Shown in pieces: positions 16,657 to 26,369 of a stretch of 64,000 nucleotides of DNA. A program made the position numbers and the translations under genes. This DNA is from Bin87 sp964347975 (GTDB lineage: Bacteria; Chloroflexota; Dehalococcoidia; Lucifugimonadales; UBA3495). The notes under the pieces are model-generated. The model saw only the letters and a program-made list of their open reading frames with translations. It searched no databases and had not been told where the DNA came from. The stretch's first letter is position 1. The number at the start of each line of letters is the position of its first letter. The stretch covers positions 1 to 64,000 of the forward strand of contig CAYGAY010000008.1 in assembly GCA_964347975.1 (NCBI GenBank), given 5' to 3'.

Positions 16657-16735
16657 GGGATTTGCCTGTGTGATACGATGGGCTCATCTTACCCAGCTTT
16701 GACGATTTCGCTCTTTGGCCACAGGAGGCAAGGCT

Positions 16736-17845
16736 ATGACTACGCAGCAGCCCATTCGCATTGGACTGATTGGGGCGAACATTCACCAAGGGTGGTCGCC
16801 GCGGGCGCATTTGCCGGCGTTGCAGGCACATCCTGATTTTGACCTGGCCGCTGTCTGCACCACACGGCAGGAGTCGGCTGACGAGGCCATGGGGGCATTC
16901 AACGCGGGCAGCGCATGGGACGACTATAACCGTATGCTGGCCGACGCAGACCTAGCGGCCGCTACCATCTCACTGCGTGTGCCGCGCCACTACGAGCCAA
17001 CCACGGCCGCGCTTCGGGCCGGCAAGCATACTTTCACCGAATGGCCACTTGGACGCACCACCGCCGAAGCCATTGAGATGGCCGATCTGGCTCGACAGCA
17101 GGGCGTCAAGACGGCGGTGGGCTTGCAGGCGCGAGCCAATCCCGCCATTGCACACCTGCGGAACTTGGTGGCCGACGGGTACGTGGGACGGGTGATGACG
17201 TGCCACGTCCGGCTGATGAGGGAGGGCGTACTGACACGGGATTCGGGGCGCACCTGGCAGCGCGACGATGAGCTGGGAGCGCATACGCTGACCATCGCCT
17301 GCGGGCACACAATCGACGCGCTGTGCAGCGTGGTGGGCGAATTCGCCGATGTGTCCACTGTGGTCAGCACCCAGGCGACCACCTGGCACGAAACAGACAC
17401 GGGCCAGGACCTGCCGGTAACGTCACCCGATAACGTGCTGGTTAGCGGCAACCTGCAGAGCGGTGGTGTGGGGTCGGTGCAGATCGGCAGCACGGCCTGG
17501 GCCGGTAGCGGTTATCGCATGGAGATCTACGGCGAAGAGGGTACGCTGGTGGCAGTGTCGGTGGATTCGCCCCAGTTGCAGCAGGTTACCATCCGGGGCG
17601 CCCGGGGCGGCAGCAACGACCTCCAGGACCTGACGCCGGCGGAGGAGCTGCACCTGGCGCCGGAGATACCGGGCGGGGCCGCCTACAACGTGGGGCAGCT
17701 GTACAGCCAGTTTGCGGCGTCGATACGGGAGACCGATAACGGCGGGCCGGGCGTGCCGGACTTTGACCATGCGGTGGGGCTGCACCGGTTCATCGACGCC
17801 ATCCGACAGTCCAGCGACGAGGGGCGACGGGTTACGGTGGCGTAG
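16736..17845 (+). CDS. Gfo/Idh/MocA family oxidoreductase
   Basis: 369 aa from ATG 16736, preceded by AGGAGGC. The N-terminal Rossmann domain has RIGLIGANIHQGWSPRAHLP, and the usual EKP motif appears as EWPLGRT (about residue 105). The GFO_IDH_MocA C-terminal domain contains GAHTLTIACGHTIDALCSVV with the catalytic His region. It likely oxidises or reduces a sugar or polyol with NAD(P). The N-terminus resembles galactose dehydrogenase-like members. Confidence 0.85.
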   Translation: MTTQQPIRIGLIGANIHQGWSPRAHLPALQAHPDFDLAAVCTTRQESADEAMGAFNAGSAWDDYNRMLADADLAAATISLRVPRHYEPTTAALRAGKHTFTEWPLGRTTAEAIEMADLARQQGVKTAVGLQARANPAIAHLRNLVADGYVGRVMTCHVRLMREGVLTRDSGRTWQRDDELGAHTLTIACGHTIDALCSVVGEFADVSTVVSTQATTWHETDTGQDLPVTSPDNVLVSGNLQSGGVGSVQIGSTAWAGSGYRMEIYGEEGTLVAVSVDSPQLQQVTIRGARGGSNDLQDLTPAEELHLAPEIPGGAAYNVGQLYSQFAASIRETDNGGPGVPDFDHAVGLHRFIDAIRQSSDEGRRVTVA

Positions 17846-17897
17846 CATCTCGGACGCGATGATACAATGGCGCAGTTCACCGATTGAGGTAGTTGCC

Positions 17898-18482
17898 ATG
17901 ACCGCTACAACCGACGCCAGGACGGGCGCCCGGATGACTCTAGAGGAGTTTCTGGCTCTGCCTCCAATGGAACAACGTTGCGAACTTCTGGACGGAGTGG
18001 TTGTAGTGGCTGCGTTTCCAATACCAGACCACCAATTCTTGGCAACTGCGCTGGCTGCGTTCCTCTGGCAGCAATTAGTGGAACCCGGACTGGGCATCGT
18101 AATGCACGAGGCGGGCCTCGCTCTTTGGGTTGACAGCGCGTTGGGTCCAGATATTACCGTCATCCGAGCCGAGCGAACGTCAATAATTGGCGCCACGACC
18201 GTCAATGATGCGCCGGACATCGTGGTGGAAGTGCTGTCGTCCAATCGCAGCAGCGATTTGGGGCGCAAGCGGCAGTTGTACGAGGCCGCCGGCATTCCGG
18301 AATACTGGATTCTGGACGGCGACGCTGACGCTCTTACCCAACTGGAATTGGGAGACGACGGCGTGTACCGGGAACTTGCCGTACTGACCGCTTCGGATAC
18401 ACTGACCACGCCCCTGTTCCCAGAGTTCAACTTGCCTTTGGCGCGGCTGTTCGAGCATCCGGCGAGGGTGCGGCGCGCGTAG
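17898..18482 (+). CDS. Uma2 family endonuclease (copy 2)
   Basis: 194 aa. It has RMTLEEFLALPPMEQRCELL, ALGPDITVIRAE for the P-D motif, DIVVEVLSSNRSSDLGRKRQ (Glu, with Lys replaced locally) and YEAAGIPEYWILDGDADALT. It contains the standard Uma2 layout but is clearly diverged from copy 1. Start ATG 17898 follows GAGGTAGTTGCC. Confidence 0.85.
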   Translation: MTATTDARTGARMTLEEFLALPPMEQRCELLDGVVVVAAFPIPDHQFLATALAAFLWQQLVEPGLGIVMHEAGLALWVDSALGPDITVIRAERTSIIGATTVNDAPDIVVEVLSSNRSSDLGRKRQLYEAAGIPEYWILDGDADALTQLELGDDGVYRELAVLTASDTLTTPLFPEFNLPLARLFEHPARVRRA

Positions 18483-18510
18483 CAGCGACGCGCGGCATCC
18501 GGGCCAACAT

Positions 18511-18535
18511 AGGGGCAGGTTTGAAACCTGCCCCT
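18511..18535. repeat. Palindromic intergenic repeat (GGGGC...GCCCC family)
   Basis: AGGGGCAGGTTT / AAACCTGCCCCT is a perfect palindrome around a G. Related copies lie at 26325, 28174, 46662, 49759 and 52965. It sits between convergent genes and could act as a bidirectional terminator. Confidence 0.6.
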
Positions 18536-18565
18536 ACTCCGCGCCGGGATCGCTCGAGGTCAGCG

Positions 18566-19810
18566 TCAGTCGGCGGTGTTGGTGGCGGTTTCCGCGATGG
18601 GCCGGTTGGTGCGGGCGTCCACCTCGAAGGGAGAGTAGAGCTCCAGTTCCTTCCCCATTTCGCGGACGGCGGGGATGACTTCCTCGCCCATGAGGCGGAG
18701 GCTGCGCATCTGGTCCTCGTGGGTCATGGCGCCGTCGCCGTCCCAGAAGAAGACGCTGCCGGGGCGCAGGTATTCCAGCACCTCGCGGATCTTGGGGATG
18801 ACCGTCTTGGGAGTGCCGGTGATGATGGTGCTGTCGGCGACCTGGTCTTCGAAGGGACGGCGGTTGGTTCCGAAGCGGCCGGCGGGGCCGAAGGCGGCGG
18901 CGGAAAGGCGGCGCGACGTGCGAGAGGTATGGCCGGGCAGGTTCATGATGGCGGGGTTGATACCGCCCTCGTTGCCGGCGAGGAAGGGGTTGCTGACGCC
19001 GGAGAGGTACTTGCGGCCCACTTCCTCGGCCAGTTCCTCAGTCTCGTCAACGTGGACCTTCCACAGGTAGGCAACATTCTGGGTACCCGACTCGTAGCCG
19101 TTTTCGGCGGCGGTGTCGTGGTAGAGCTGGAAGGCTTCGCGGGTAGGCTCCAGGCGGGTGGCGAGGAGGACCAGCGGGTAGCGATGCTCGGCGCACCATC
19201 GGACGGTCTCGACGGAGACGGTGGACGGGATCCAGATTTGTGGGTGGGGTTCCTGGAGGGGCCGGGCCCATGGGTTGACGTAGCGGTAGTGGAAGTGCTT
19301 GCCCTCCCAGCGCCAGGGGCCGTCCTCGGTCCAAGCCTTGAGGATGAGGTCGTGGGCCTCCTCGAACCGCTCGCGGTTGAAGTTGGGCGGCGAGTTGTGG
19401 GACCAGCTCTCGCGACCGCCGCCGCGGACGAAGCCGGACACCAGGCGGCCGTGGGAGATCATGTCGATCATAGCCAGCTGCTCGGCCAGCCACAGCGGGT
19501 CGTCCCAGATGGGCAGGACGTTGCCCAGGATGATGATCTTGACCTTGTTGGTGATGCGGGCCAGGATGGACGCGCCGACATTGGTTACGCCCTGCATGCA
19601 GAAGGGCGTAGAATGGTGCTCGTTGAGCATCACGGCGTCGAAGCCCATCTCCTCAGCATAGACCTTCTCGTCGAGGTAGCGGTTGTAGAGTTGGGCGCCA
19701 ATATCTGGGCGGTAGTGGCTGTTGGAGATGCCCAGGTCGGTGCTCTGGGTGCCCATGAGGCCGGAGTTCTCATCCTGCCAGGGCTGTTCGGTGAAATGGC
19801 CAATCAGCAT
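18566..19810 (-). CDS. Luciferase-like flavin monooxygenase (LLM class)
   Basis: 414 aa from the ATG at 19810, preceded by AAGGAAGGAGAGG. It is larger than the F420-type LLM proteins. It has MLIGHFTEQPWQDENSG, MGFDAVMLNEHHSTPFCMQG, then LGNVLPIWDDPLWLAEQLAM and HGRLVSGFVRGGGRESW. The NEHH motif matches the alkanal monooxygenase-type branch that uses FMNH2 and O2. A reductase partner is not adjacent. Substrate unknown. Confidence 0.85.
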   Translation of the reverse strand: MLIGHFTEQPWQDENSGLMGTQSTDLGISNSHYRPDIGAQLYNRYLDEKVYAEEMGFDAVMLNEHHSTPFCMQGVTNVGASILARITNKVKIIILGNVLPIWDDPLWLAEQLAMIDMISHGRLVSGFVRGGGRESWSHNSPPNFNRERFEEAHDLILKAWTEDGPWRWEGKHFHYRYVNPWARPLQEPHPQIWIPSTVSVETVRWCAEHRYPLVLLATRLEPTREAFQLYHDTAAENGYESGTQNVAYLWKVHVDETEELAEEVGRKYLSGVSNPFLAGNEGGINPAIMNLPGHTSRTSRRLSAAAFGPAGRFGTNRRPFEDQVADSTIITGTPKTVIPKIREVLEYLRPGSVFFWDGDGAMTHEDQMRSLRLMGEEVIPAVREMGKELELYSPFEVDARTNRPIAETATNTAD

Positions 19811-19913
19811 AACGGCCTCTCCTTCCTTGCGTTGCGTGCGCCCGTGGCGCGTGAACAAACGACGGGATCTAGCGATGGCCGCAGTTTAGCAGGGGAGGGC
19901 GACGGGGGCAAGG

Positions 19914-22436
19914 TTATGTGCTCGCCAGTCCATCCAGCGCCGCTGCGATTTCCGATTTGTCAAATACCAGCCGGAATATTCCTTGATCCGGCCCCATTCG
20001 GACGCTTGTTTTGCCGGAGTTGAACATTTCCTCCAATATACAAAGAACTCTTTCTTTGTATGTAGTGTCAGGGTTCCCTTTCAAATGAGCGCCTTTTGAC
20101 TCGAAAACCAACAACTGCGGTTTGGTGCTGGGTTCACCGGCCATGGCGATGAAATCAGGGAAAATCCGTTGGGGCAGCCAACCGCGAAGGTAGTATTCAT
20201 GCCGTTGGCGTTCAGCGATGCGGTGCCACCATTGGATTGCCGCATGGTCATCAAGGCAATAGGCGCATTCCCGCTCCAGAGTATTGAAATCCCCATCAAG
20301 GAGCCATTCAAAGAGATTCCGCTCCAAAGGCTGCCCGAAATTCTTTTGCAACGACTTGTCTCGCTCCGATACCGATATCCGATAACGCTGTGGAACCGGA
20401 TAATTGCATTCAACTTGTTCAAGATCGAAACGAATGATGCCGGCATCGCGTTTGTCAAGGAAAATGCGCTCTGCCATTTTTTCGACTTGAGCACTTACAC
20501 TGTCGTGCAACTTGCGGGCCAGGTCGGAACGGCGATCATAGATTTCGTCATCATCGTATCCGAAGGCCGTCATCTGTTGAATAAGGTTTTTTACTATACC
20601 GGAGGCATACCATGGATTAGGTACAATGGGTGCCAGTTGGCGCGTGAAGTAGGCGAGCGTAACCTCTTTGTCAGGATGTAGTTTCCTCGGCCCATGGTTG
20701 GACGTTACAGTGCCGTCCACGTCAACGGCGAGGGTTTGCAGTTCTTGGGCAGCACTGCTGGCGGTCAGCGCGTCAGGCAATTGTAGTGAACCCCAATAGA
20801 TGCTGGGCAGGATGTGTTCCTCGTAATCCAGTTCTTGCCACTCCACGCCGGTCTTATGCAGAACTTTGGGCAGGAAAATCTCCGTATCAGCAAACTGGGA
20901 CCGTCGGCTCACTATGTGCGACTGAATGTTGACGGGCCCTTGCCGTCCGACAACATCGCCCGCAAGCCCAGTCAATCCTTCGTTCTCCAAGCCGTTTTTG
21001 ACTTGCTGCACCGCTTTGCTAACGTCGGTGGTCCAGCAATAGACGTAGCACTGGTCAAGCATTTCCCGTCCGGTAAGACGCGCCTCGGGTTGGCGCATAA
21101 TTCGCCCAACCAGTTGGGTGATGGCGGTGGGAGCCTGGGTTTTGTCCAGCAACACCAGCATATAGGCAAAGGAGCAATCCCAGCCCTCCTTGAGAGCGTC
21201 TTTGGTGATTATCCAGCGCACTTGGGAGTCTTTGGACAGTAAATCCTCTCGGCCAAGCTCGTCAGTCTCGCTTGATTTGATGCGAATGGCGTAGGCGGGG
21301 ACGTCGAGCTCTCCAGTGAGGTAATCCCGCACGTCAAGTGCATGAACCCGGATGCCGTCGCGTTCCCGGCGTCCAGTACGCTCGGCGCGCACAACCGCGA
21401 TGGGACGAATGTAACGCCCATAGCTCACATCTAGGTCGGCGGCTTCGTCGGCAAGCCGTTCCAGTTCGGAATGAGCATCGCGCAGAGTATCGCGCCAGTC
21501 GATTGCGTCGGGAACAGGCGTTACCTGCACAGGAGCTTTTATCATTTGCTCAGCTTTTAGCTCCGTTCCCGCGATGTCAACCAGAAGGTTGCTAATGCCG
21601 CGCTTGGGCGTAGCGGACAGTTCAATCACTAGGCTGGGATTGAAATTGCTGATGGCGCGGGCATATTGATTGGCGGCCTTCCTGCCGTAGGCTTTATGGG
21701 CTTCGTCCAATATTACTATCGGGCGCAGTATTTTCAGCACATTCGACAGGCTGTGTATCACCGCCCCGTCTTCTTCATTCGGTTCCAGGTCAGGATGTTC
21801 GGCACGAAGGCGGTCGTTTTCCGGTTGGTCGTCCCGGTCGGGGAAAAAGGGACGGTATCGACTGGCGTTGCGGTTCATCAGCAACTGTTCGCGGTTAATC
21901 TGGCGATTGCTGGCCTGTAACATCAACAACATTACGCATAGACTACCGGCCACGTCGTTGGGGGAAAAGCGGTCGTCCTTTTCCAACAGATTAATGCTTC
22001 CTGCGCCAGCGCGCTCCAAGGTTTGCCGATAGGGATGCGCTTTGTCCCGCAGGGCCGCTTTGGTTTGATCATAGATAGCCCTGGTCGGCATCACCCATAG
22101 CACCAAACCACGCGACTGTTTGAGCCGTTCCAATGCTCCGGCAGCCAATAGAGTTTTGCCGCCGCCGGTCGGCACTTTAAAGCAGACGTGGGGTATGGGA
22201 CGGTCCGCGCCATCCCTGCGGTCAATATGCTCACCGGCGGTGAGTGGCAGTTCGCCCTCCGCGGCCAGCAACTCCCAGGCATGCCGGGGGTAGTTGCGGT
22301 GCTCGTCAAGCACGGGCCGACCACGGCGGGTTAGTCGTTCCATGTTATCGCGAGCGTCCTCCTCTGCTTCCGTCAGCACTTTCAGCCACCGCTCAAAGGT
22401 GTCCAGAGTTCGGGTTTGGTAATCTTTCAGTTCCAT
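19914..22436 (-). CDS. res: Type III restriction endonuclease, Res subunit
   Basis: 840 aa. Superfamily 2 helicase domain: Walker A PTGGGKT (residues 89-95), VILDEAHKAYG (DEAH), IELSATPKRG (motif III) and QLVGRIMRQ (motif VI). The C-terminal nuclease domain has FPDFIAMAG and LLVFESKGAHL, matching PD...E-x-K. Type III Res translocates or slides along DNA with ATP and cuts about 25 bp from unmodified sites in complex with Mod. Its start lies 11 bp after the mod stop, forming one operon. No frameshift seen, so it is probably active. Confidence 0.92.
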   Translation of the reverse strand: MELKDYQTRTLDTFERWLKVLTEAEEDARDNMERLTRRGRPVLDEHRNYPRHAWELLAAEGELPLTAGEHIDRRDGADRPIPHVCFKVPTGGGKTLLAAGALERLKQSRGLVLWVMPTRAIYDQTKAALRDKAHPYRQTLERAGAGSINLLEKDDRFSPNDVAGSLCVMLLMLQASNRQINREQLLMNRNASRYRPFFPDRDDQPENDRLRAEHPDLEPNEEDGAVIHSLSNVLKILRPIVILDEAHKAYGRKAANQYARAISNFNPSLVIELSATPKRGISNLLVDIAGTELKAEQMIKAPVQVTPVPDAIDWRDTLRDAHSELERLADEAADLDVSYGRYIRPIAVVRAERTGRRERDGIRVHALDVRDYLTGELDVPAYAIRIKSSETDELGREDLLSKDSQVRWIITKDALKEGWDCSFAYMLVLLDKTQAPTAITQLVGRIMRQPEARLTGREMLDQCYVYCWTTDVSKAVQQVKNGLENEGLTGLAGDVVGRQGPVNIQSHIVSRRSQFADTEIFLPKVLHKTGVEWQELDYEEHILPSIYWGSLQLPDALTASSAAQELQTLAVDVDGTVTSNHGPRKLHPDKEVTLAYFTRQLAPIVPNPWYASGIVKNLIQQMTAFGYDDDEIYDRRSDLARKLHDSVSAQVEKMAERIFLDKRDAGIIRFDLEQVECNYPVPQRYRISVSERDKSLQKNFGQPLERNLFEWLLDGDFNTLERECAYCLDDHAAIQWWHRIAERQRHEYYLRGWLPQRIFPDFIAMAGEPSTKPQLLVFESKGAHLKGNPDTTYKERVLCILEEMFNSGKTSVRMGPDQGIFRLVFDKSEIAAALDGLAST

Positions 22437-22447
22437 AACCCGACGCC

Positions 22448-24064
22448 TTACTCGGTTTGATGTATTTGGTAGGGCAGTTGGCAGTACCTGACGCCGCCGA
22501 TTTCGGATAATGCCCGCTGGCTAATGTACTTGACCGGAGCGTAAACTACCGCCGTCTTGCCCTGTGCTTTGCTGGCGTTGCTGATGCGCTGGGCGCGTTC
22601 CCGGTTCAACACCGCTGCGTTGCTGCGCAACCAGTCGCCATCAGGTTGGTAGATGAGGTGGTAATTGGTTTGGCCGGTGGAGTAGAACAAGCCGTCGTCG
22701 TTTTGGCGTTCCAACTCTACGGCATCGGCGGAGATGCCGGCGGCGGTGTAGAGTAGATAGGCGGCCAAAGTACCGTAATCCGGCAGGCCCTCTTCCGACA
22801 GCATACCCTCCACCTCAAGGGGCGCGCCCAGAGTGCAGTAGGTGAAGGAGCCGCCCAACCCTTTCCCGTGGGCTTTGTCACCGCTTCCCGAAACGCCTTT
22901 GATAACGCGGCGGACCCGCTCCGCGGTTATAGTGTCGGCGTAGTCCTCGCACTCCACCAAGATGAACTTGCGGTTGCCGCCGTCCTCTTTGTTCAACGCA
23001 AGGACGGCGTGGGCCGTGGAGCCGCTGCCGGCGAATGAATCGAGGACGATGGCATCCTCGCCGGCGGCTATTCTTACAATCTTTTGGATTAGATCCGTTG
23101 GCTTTGGCGTGTAGGAGAGACCCTCTCCGCGTCCAAATATGCGCTGAAACTCCCTGGTGCCATCGGTAGCCGTTCCTACATCGCTCCAGATCGTGAATAT
23201 GTTGGTGCCCCGCTCCAGCGCTTCGCTGAGAAAGCGTTTGTACTGCGGCCTGGCCTTCCCTGTCCTGCCAAAGACTATGCGATTATCGCTTAGTGCCTCA
23301 TTGAGTCTTTCTTCCGTAAATCTCCAATGCCTACCTGCTGGCGGGAGATGCGCCGCTCCAGTGTTGGGATTTACGATTTCGTAAGTCAGATTTTCCCTCA
23401 CTGCGGGAGCATCCATCGGATCAGCAACCCAAGGTCCACGGGGGTCATTGTCAGGATTTGAGAACCTGCTTTCGTCAACATCGCCGGCAATAAATGAGAA
23501 CAATGAGCGGTCACGCGCATAACAAAGTATGTAGTTGTGCGAAAGTGAAACATCTATGTCGTTCTGGCTGGACTTTCTGTGATGCCAGATAATATTGGCG
23601 GTAAAATTATCGTCACCAAAAATATCGTCCATCATCATCCGCAAATGCTGGTATTCGTTGTCGTCAATAGACACGAAAATTGCGCCGTCGTCGGCCAAGA
23701 GTTCCTTGAGCAGGTGCAGGCGGGGCCACATCATGCACAGCCACTTGTCGTGCCGCTCCAGGTCTTCCCTGCCCACTTCCTTGCGGAACCATTCCCGTAG
23801 GCCCGGCGTATTGACCTTGTCGTTGTAGGCCCAGCCCTCGTTGCCGGTGTTGTAGGGAGGGTCGATGTAGATGCACTTCACCTTACCGGCGTAACGAGGC
23901 AGCAGGGCTTTCAGAGCGTGCAAGTTGTCGCCGTGGATGACGAGGTTGTCGTCAGCGCCGGCGGGATTCAGCGACCGCTCAGTATCGGGTTCAAGCGGCC
24001 GGTAGGGGACGGAGAGGTGGTAGGAATAGATGATTTCCTTTCCTTCAAAGTCCAGCGTCGGCAT
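22448..24064 (-). CDS. mod: Type III DNA methyltransferase, Mod subunit
   Basis: 538 aa adenine-N6 methyltransferase of the beta class: the catalytic motif DPPY at residues 68-71 (CIYIDPPYNTGNEGW) precedes the SAM-binding FAGSGSTAHAVL (about residue 345). The variable central part, with SHNYILCYARDRSLFSF, holds the target-recognition region, so the recognition site cannot be predicted. Mod alone methylates one strand; with Res it restricts. It is the first gene of the operon. Confidence 0.92.
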   Translation of the reverse strand: MPTLDFEGKEIIYSYHLSVPYRPLEPDTERSLNPAGADDNLVIHGDNLHALKALLPRYAGKVKCIYIDPPYNTGNEGWAYNDKVNTPGLREWFRKEVGREDLERHDKWLCMMWPRLHLLKELLADDGAIFVSIDDNEYQHLRMMMDDIFGDDNFTANIIWHHRKSSQNDIDVSLSHNYILCYARDRSLFSFIAGDVDESRFSNPDNDPRGPWVADPMDAPAVRENLTYEIVNPNTGAAHLPPAGRHWRFTEERLNEALSDNRIVFGRTGKARPQYKRFLSEALERGTNIFTIWSDVGTATDGTREFQRIFGRGEGLSYTPKPTDLIQKIVRIAAGEDAIVLDSFAGSGSTAHAVLALNKEDGGNRKFILVECEDYADTITAERVRRVIKGVSGSGDKAHGKGLGGSFTYCTLGAPLEVEGMLSEEGLPDYGTLAAYLLYTAAGISADAVELERQNDDGLFYSTGQTNYHLIYQPDGDWLRSNAAVLNRERAQRISNASKAQGKTAVVYAPVKYISQRALSEIGGVRYCQLPYQIHQTE

Positions 24065-24220
24065 AGCGAAACCCTCCGGCGGTTGGCTACCGTCGATGAT
24101 AGCAGGGGCGGCGGTAACGCTGTCAACGGCCCGGCGTGGTTGTCATCTCAGATACACCGACTGCCGGTAGCCGGCATCTTCGACATACACCCTGTTTTAC
24201 CGGGCCGCATTGGCATCCTA

Positions 24221-24469
24221 CTACGGATACTTGTTGCCTTTCCTGCGATTCGCCGATGTCCGCAACGCTTGCAGATTCCGTGAAGAATTCGTTCCACCCT
24301 TAGACTTGGGTTTTCGGTGGTCAACTTCCCAACTCTGTTCGCCCTTCTTACCATAGGCGGCCTTGTAAATTTGGTTACCTTGGCTGTCCCTGCGATATTT
24401 GTTCGGATTCTTACCCCGTATGGGGCGTGCGTTGCTCCAAGCTTGGCACTTTTGGCGTTCTGTTGCCAT
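24221..24469 (-). CDS. Small HNH endonuclease-like protein
   Basis: 82 aa from ATG 24469, preceded by AGGAGC. A basic, compact protein with the HNH core: WEVDHRKPKSKGGTNSSRN (first DH and the Asn), then LQALRTSANRRKGNKY. No zinc-knuckle Cys pair is visible. It lies upstream of mod on the same strand, separated by 156 bp, and could be an accessory nuclease of the R-M island or a stand-alone homing-type enzyme. Confidence 0.75.
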   Translation of the reverse strand: MATERQKCQAWSNARPIRGKNPNKYRRDSQGNQIYKAAYGKKGEQSWEVDHRKPKSKGGTNSSRNLQALRTSANRRKGNKYP

Positions 24470-24593
24470 AGCTCCTGACACCTCGTTAGATTTTGGTACA
24501 TATATGCTAACAGCAGTCGGCTACGGCTGCAAGTCTGAAAATGGTAAAATCATCCGGCATGATTGATTTGAAAATTACCGACGAGGTTCCAAA

Positions 24594-26276
24594 ATGAGCA
24601 TTGACGTTGCCACCGCCATCGCCCGCATCCTGAAGCAGGAGGGCGTTGAGTGGGTTTCCACCTTTCCCGTTTGCCGGGTGAATAATGCTTTGGGGCGCGA
24701 GGGCGTGCCCATGATTATGATGCGGGACGACCGCTATGCCGTCGCCCTGGCCGACGCCTACTCCCGCGTTACCGGCGGGGAGCGCATCGGCGTTTGCACC
24801 GTGCAGGGCGGCGTGAACGGCGCCGGGTTGCAGTACTCCTATCCGGGGCTGGCCCAGGCGTTTGAGGACAACTCGCCCATGCTGTGCATCACCGACGGCG
24901 TGCCGGCCGGCAGCGCCGAAAACACCCAGTTCGACGTTACTACCAGCCTGAAGACCGTCACCAAGTGGTTCGGCTACATCGACCGCCCGGAGCGGACGCC
25001 GGAGTTCCTGCGGCGAGCGTTCTCCATGCTGCGCAGCGGCCGGCCCGGGCCGGTAGTGCTGGCAGTGCCCAACGCGGCGGGCGTGTACGACGAAACCGCC
25101 GACCCCTACTTCCCGACGCGGGCGTACAAATCGGCGCCGGACCCGTCGGACGTGGCCCGGGCCATCGACCTGCTGCTGGACGCGGCCAACCCGCTGATCT
25201 ACGCTGGCGAGGGGGTTATCTACGCGGGAGCATCCTCCGAACTGGTGGGGCTGGCCGAGCTGCTGAACGCGCCGGTCATCACCACGCTGAAGGCCAAGGG
25301 GGCCTTTCCCGAGAACCACCCGCTGTTCGTGGGCGTGCGCGGCGAGCATCCCATCGCGTACCTGAATAAGAGCGACGTGATCCTGACGGTGGGCAGCAGC
25401 CTGTCGCCGGGACGGTTCACCCACGGCATCCCCAACGCGCCCGGCAAGACCATCATCCAGTGCAACCTGGACGACTTCCACCTGAACCGCATCTTTCCCA
25501 CGCATCACGCCGTGCTGGGCGACGCCAAATACACGCTGCAAGCGCTGGCCGATGAGGCGTCGCGCCGCACCGACGGCGCGGGTCGGGCCGCTGGCCCGGA
25601 TCCTTCAAGAAACGTAGTTGCCGAGGTTCGGGAGGCAAGGGACGCTGGACTGGCCGAGTATCGGGAGGCGATGGCGTCCAGCGATACGCCGATCAACCCG
25701 TACCGGGTGTTCGGCGACATGATGAAGGTGCTGGACCCGTACAACTCCTTCGTCACCCACGACTCCGGCAACACGCGGGACCAGCTGAGCACGGTCTATG
25801 ACACGCTGATACCCCGAGGGTTCCTGGGCTGGGGCAATATCTCCACGCTGGGCTTCGGACTGGCCGGGGCCATGGCGGCCAAGCTGGCCTACCCGGAGCG
25901 GCAGTCGGTAGCGGTGACGGGCGACGCCGGCGTGGGCTATATGCTGGGGAACCTGGAGGTTCCGGTGCGCCAGCAGCTGGGCATCACCATCGCCCACGTG
26001 GCCAACGGCGGGTTCGCCGGCTACGGCCCCGGGTTCTGGGGCGACGGACACGACCCCTACACGCACCGGGTGCTGGGGCCGGAGGACGTGAATATGTCTC
26101 GCGCCATCGCCGAGATGGGACTGTACACCGAGCGGGTCACCGAGCCGTCGGACGTGATACCGGCGCTGGAGCGGGCGCTGGCGGCCAACGCGACGGGGCA
26201 GCCCTCGTACCTGGAGTTCATCTGCTCCCAATACCCGCGCTACGGAGGATTCGCGCCGAGCCCGGTGGCGCACTAA
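24594..26276 (+). CDS. ThDP-requiring enzyme with atypical catalytic motif
   Basis: 560 aa, same three-domain layout as the 7963 gene. The Pyr-domain position that normally carries the catalytic Glu reads MMRDDRYAVALADAYSRV, with Asp in place of Glu. The PP-domain motif is GDAGVGYMLGNLEVPVRQQL ... VANGG, a GDA variant of GDG with the Asn ligand kept. This suggests altered cofactor activation, as known in glyoxylate carboligase. The start is ATG 24594. A quinone oxidoreductase follows after a short palindromic repeat. Confidence 0.85.
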   Translation: MSIDVATAIARILKQEGVEWVSTFPVCRVNNALGREGVPMIMMRDDRYAVALADAYSRVTGGERIGVCTVQGGVNGAGLQYSYPGLAQAFEDNSPMLCITDGVPAGSAENTQFDVTTSLKTVTKWFGYIDRPERTPEFLRRAFSMLRSGRPGPVVLAVPNAAGVYDETADPYFPTRAYKSAPDPSDVARAIDLLLDAANPLIYAGEGVIYAGASSELVGLAELLNAPVITTLKAKGAFPENHPLFVGVRGEHPIAYLNKSDVILTVGSSLSPGRFTHGIPNAPGKTIIQCNLDDFHLNRIFPTHHAVLGDAKYTLQALADEASRRTDGAGRAAGPDPSRNVVAEVREARDAGLAEYREAMASSDTPINPYRVFGDMMKVLDPYNSFVTHDSGNTRDQLSTVYDTLIPRGFLGWGNISTLGFGLAGAMAAKLAYPERQSVAVTGDAGVGYMLGNLEVPVRQQLGITIAHVANGGFAGYGPGFWGDGHDPYTHRVLGPEDVNMSRAIAEMGLYTERVTEPSDVIPALERALAANATGQPSYLEFICSQYPRYGGFAPSPVAH

Positions 26277-26324
26277 GGGACGGCGCGGTGGTCAGCGCCC
26301 CCAATGTTGTCTCAAGTACGGATA

Positions 26325-26346
26325 GGGGCGAACAAGCATTCGCCCC
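26325..26346. repeat. Palindromic intergenic repeat copy
   Basis: GGGGCGAA, spacer, TTCGCCCC. Same design as the repeat at 18511. Confidence 0.55.
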
Positions 26347-26369
26347 GGTAGATTTAGGGAGATGTCGCT

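Noticed and set aside
18521..20023. 500-aa plus-strand ORF
   Set aside because: Antisense shadow of the luciferase-like monooxygenase gene, produced by GC-rich codon use.
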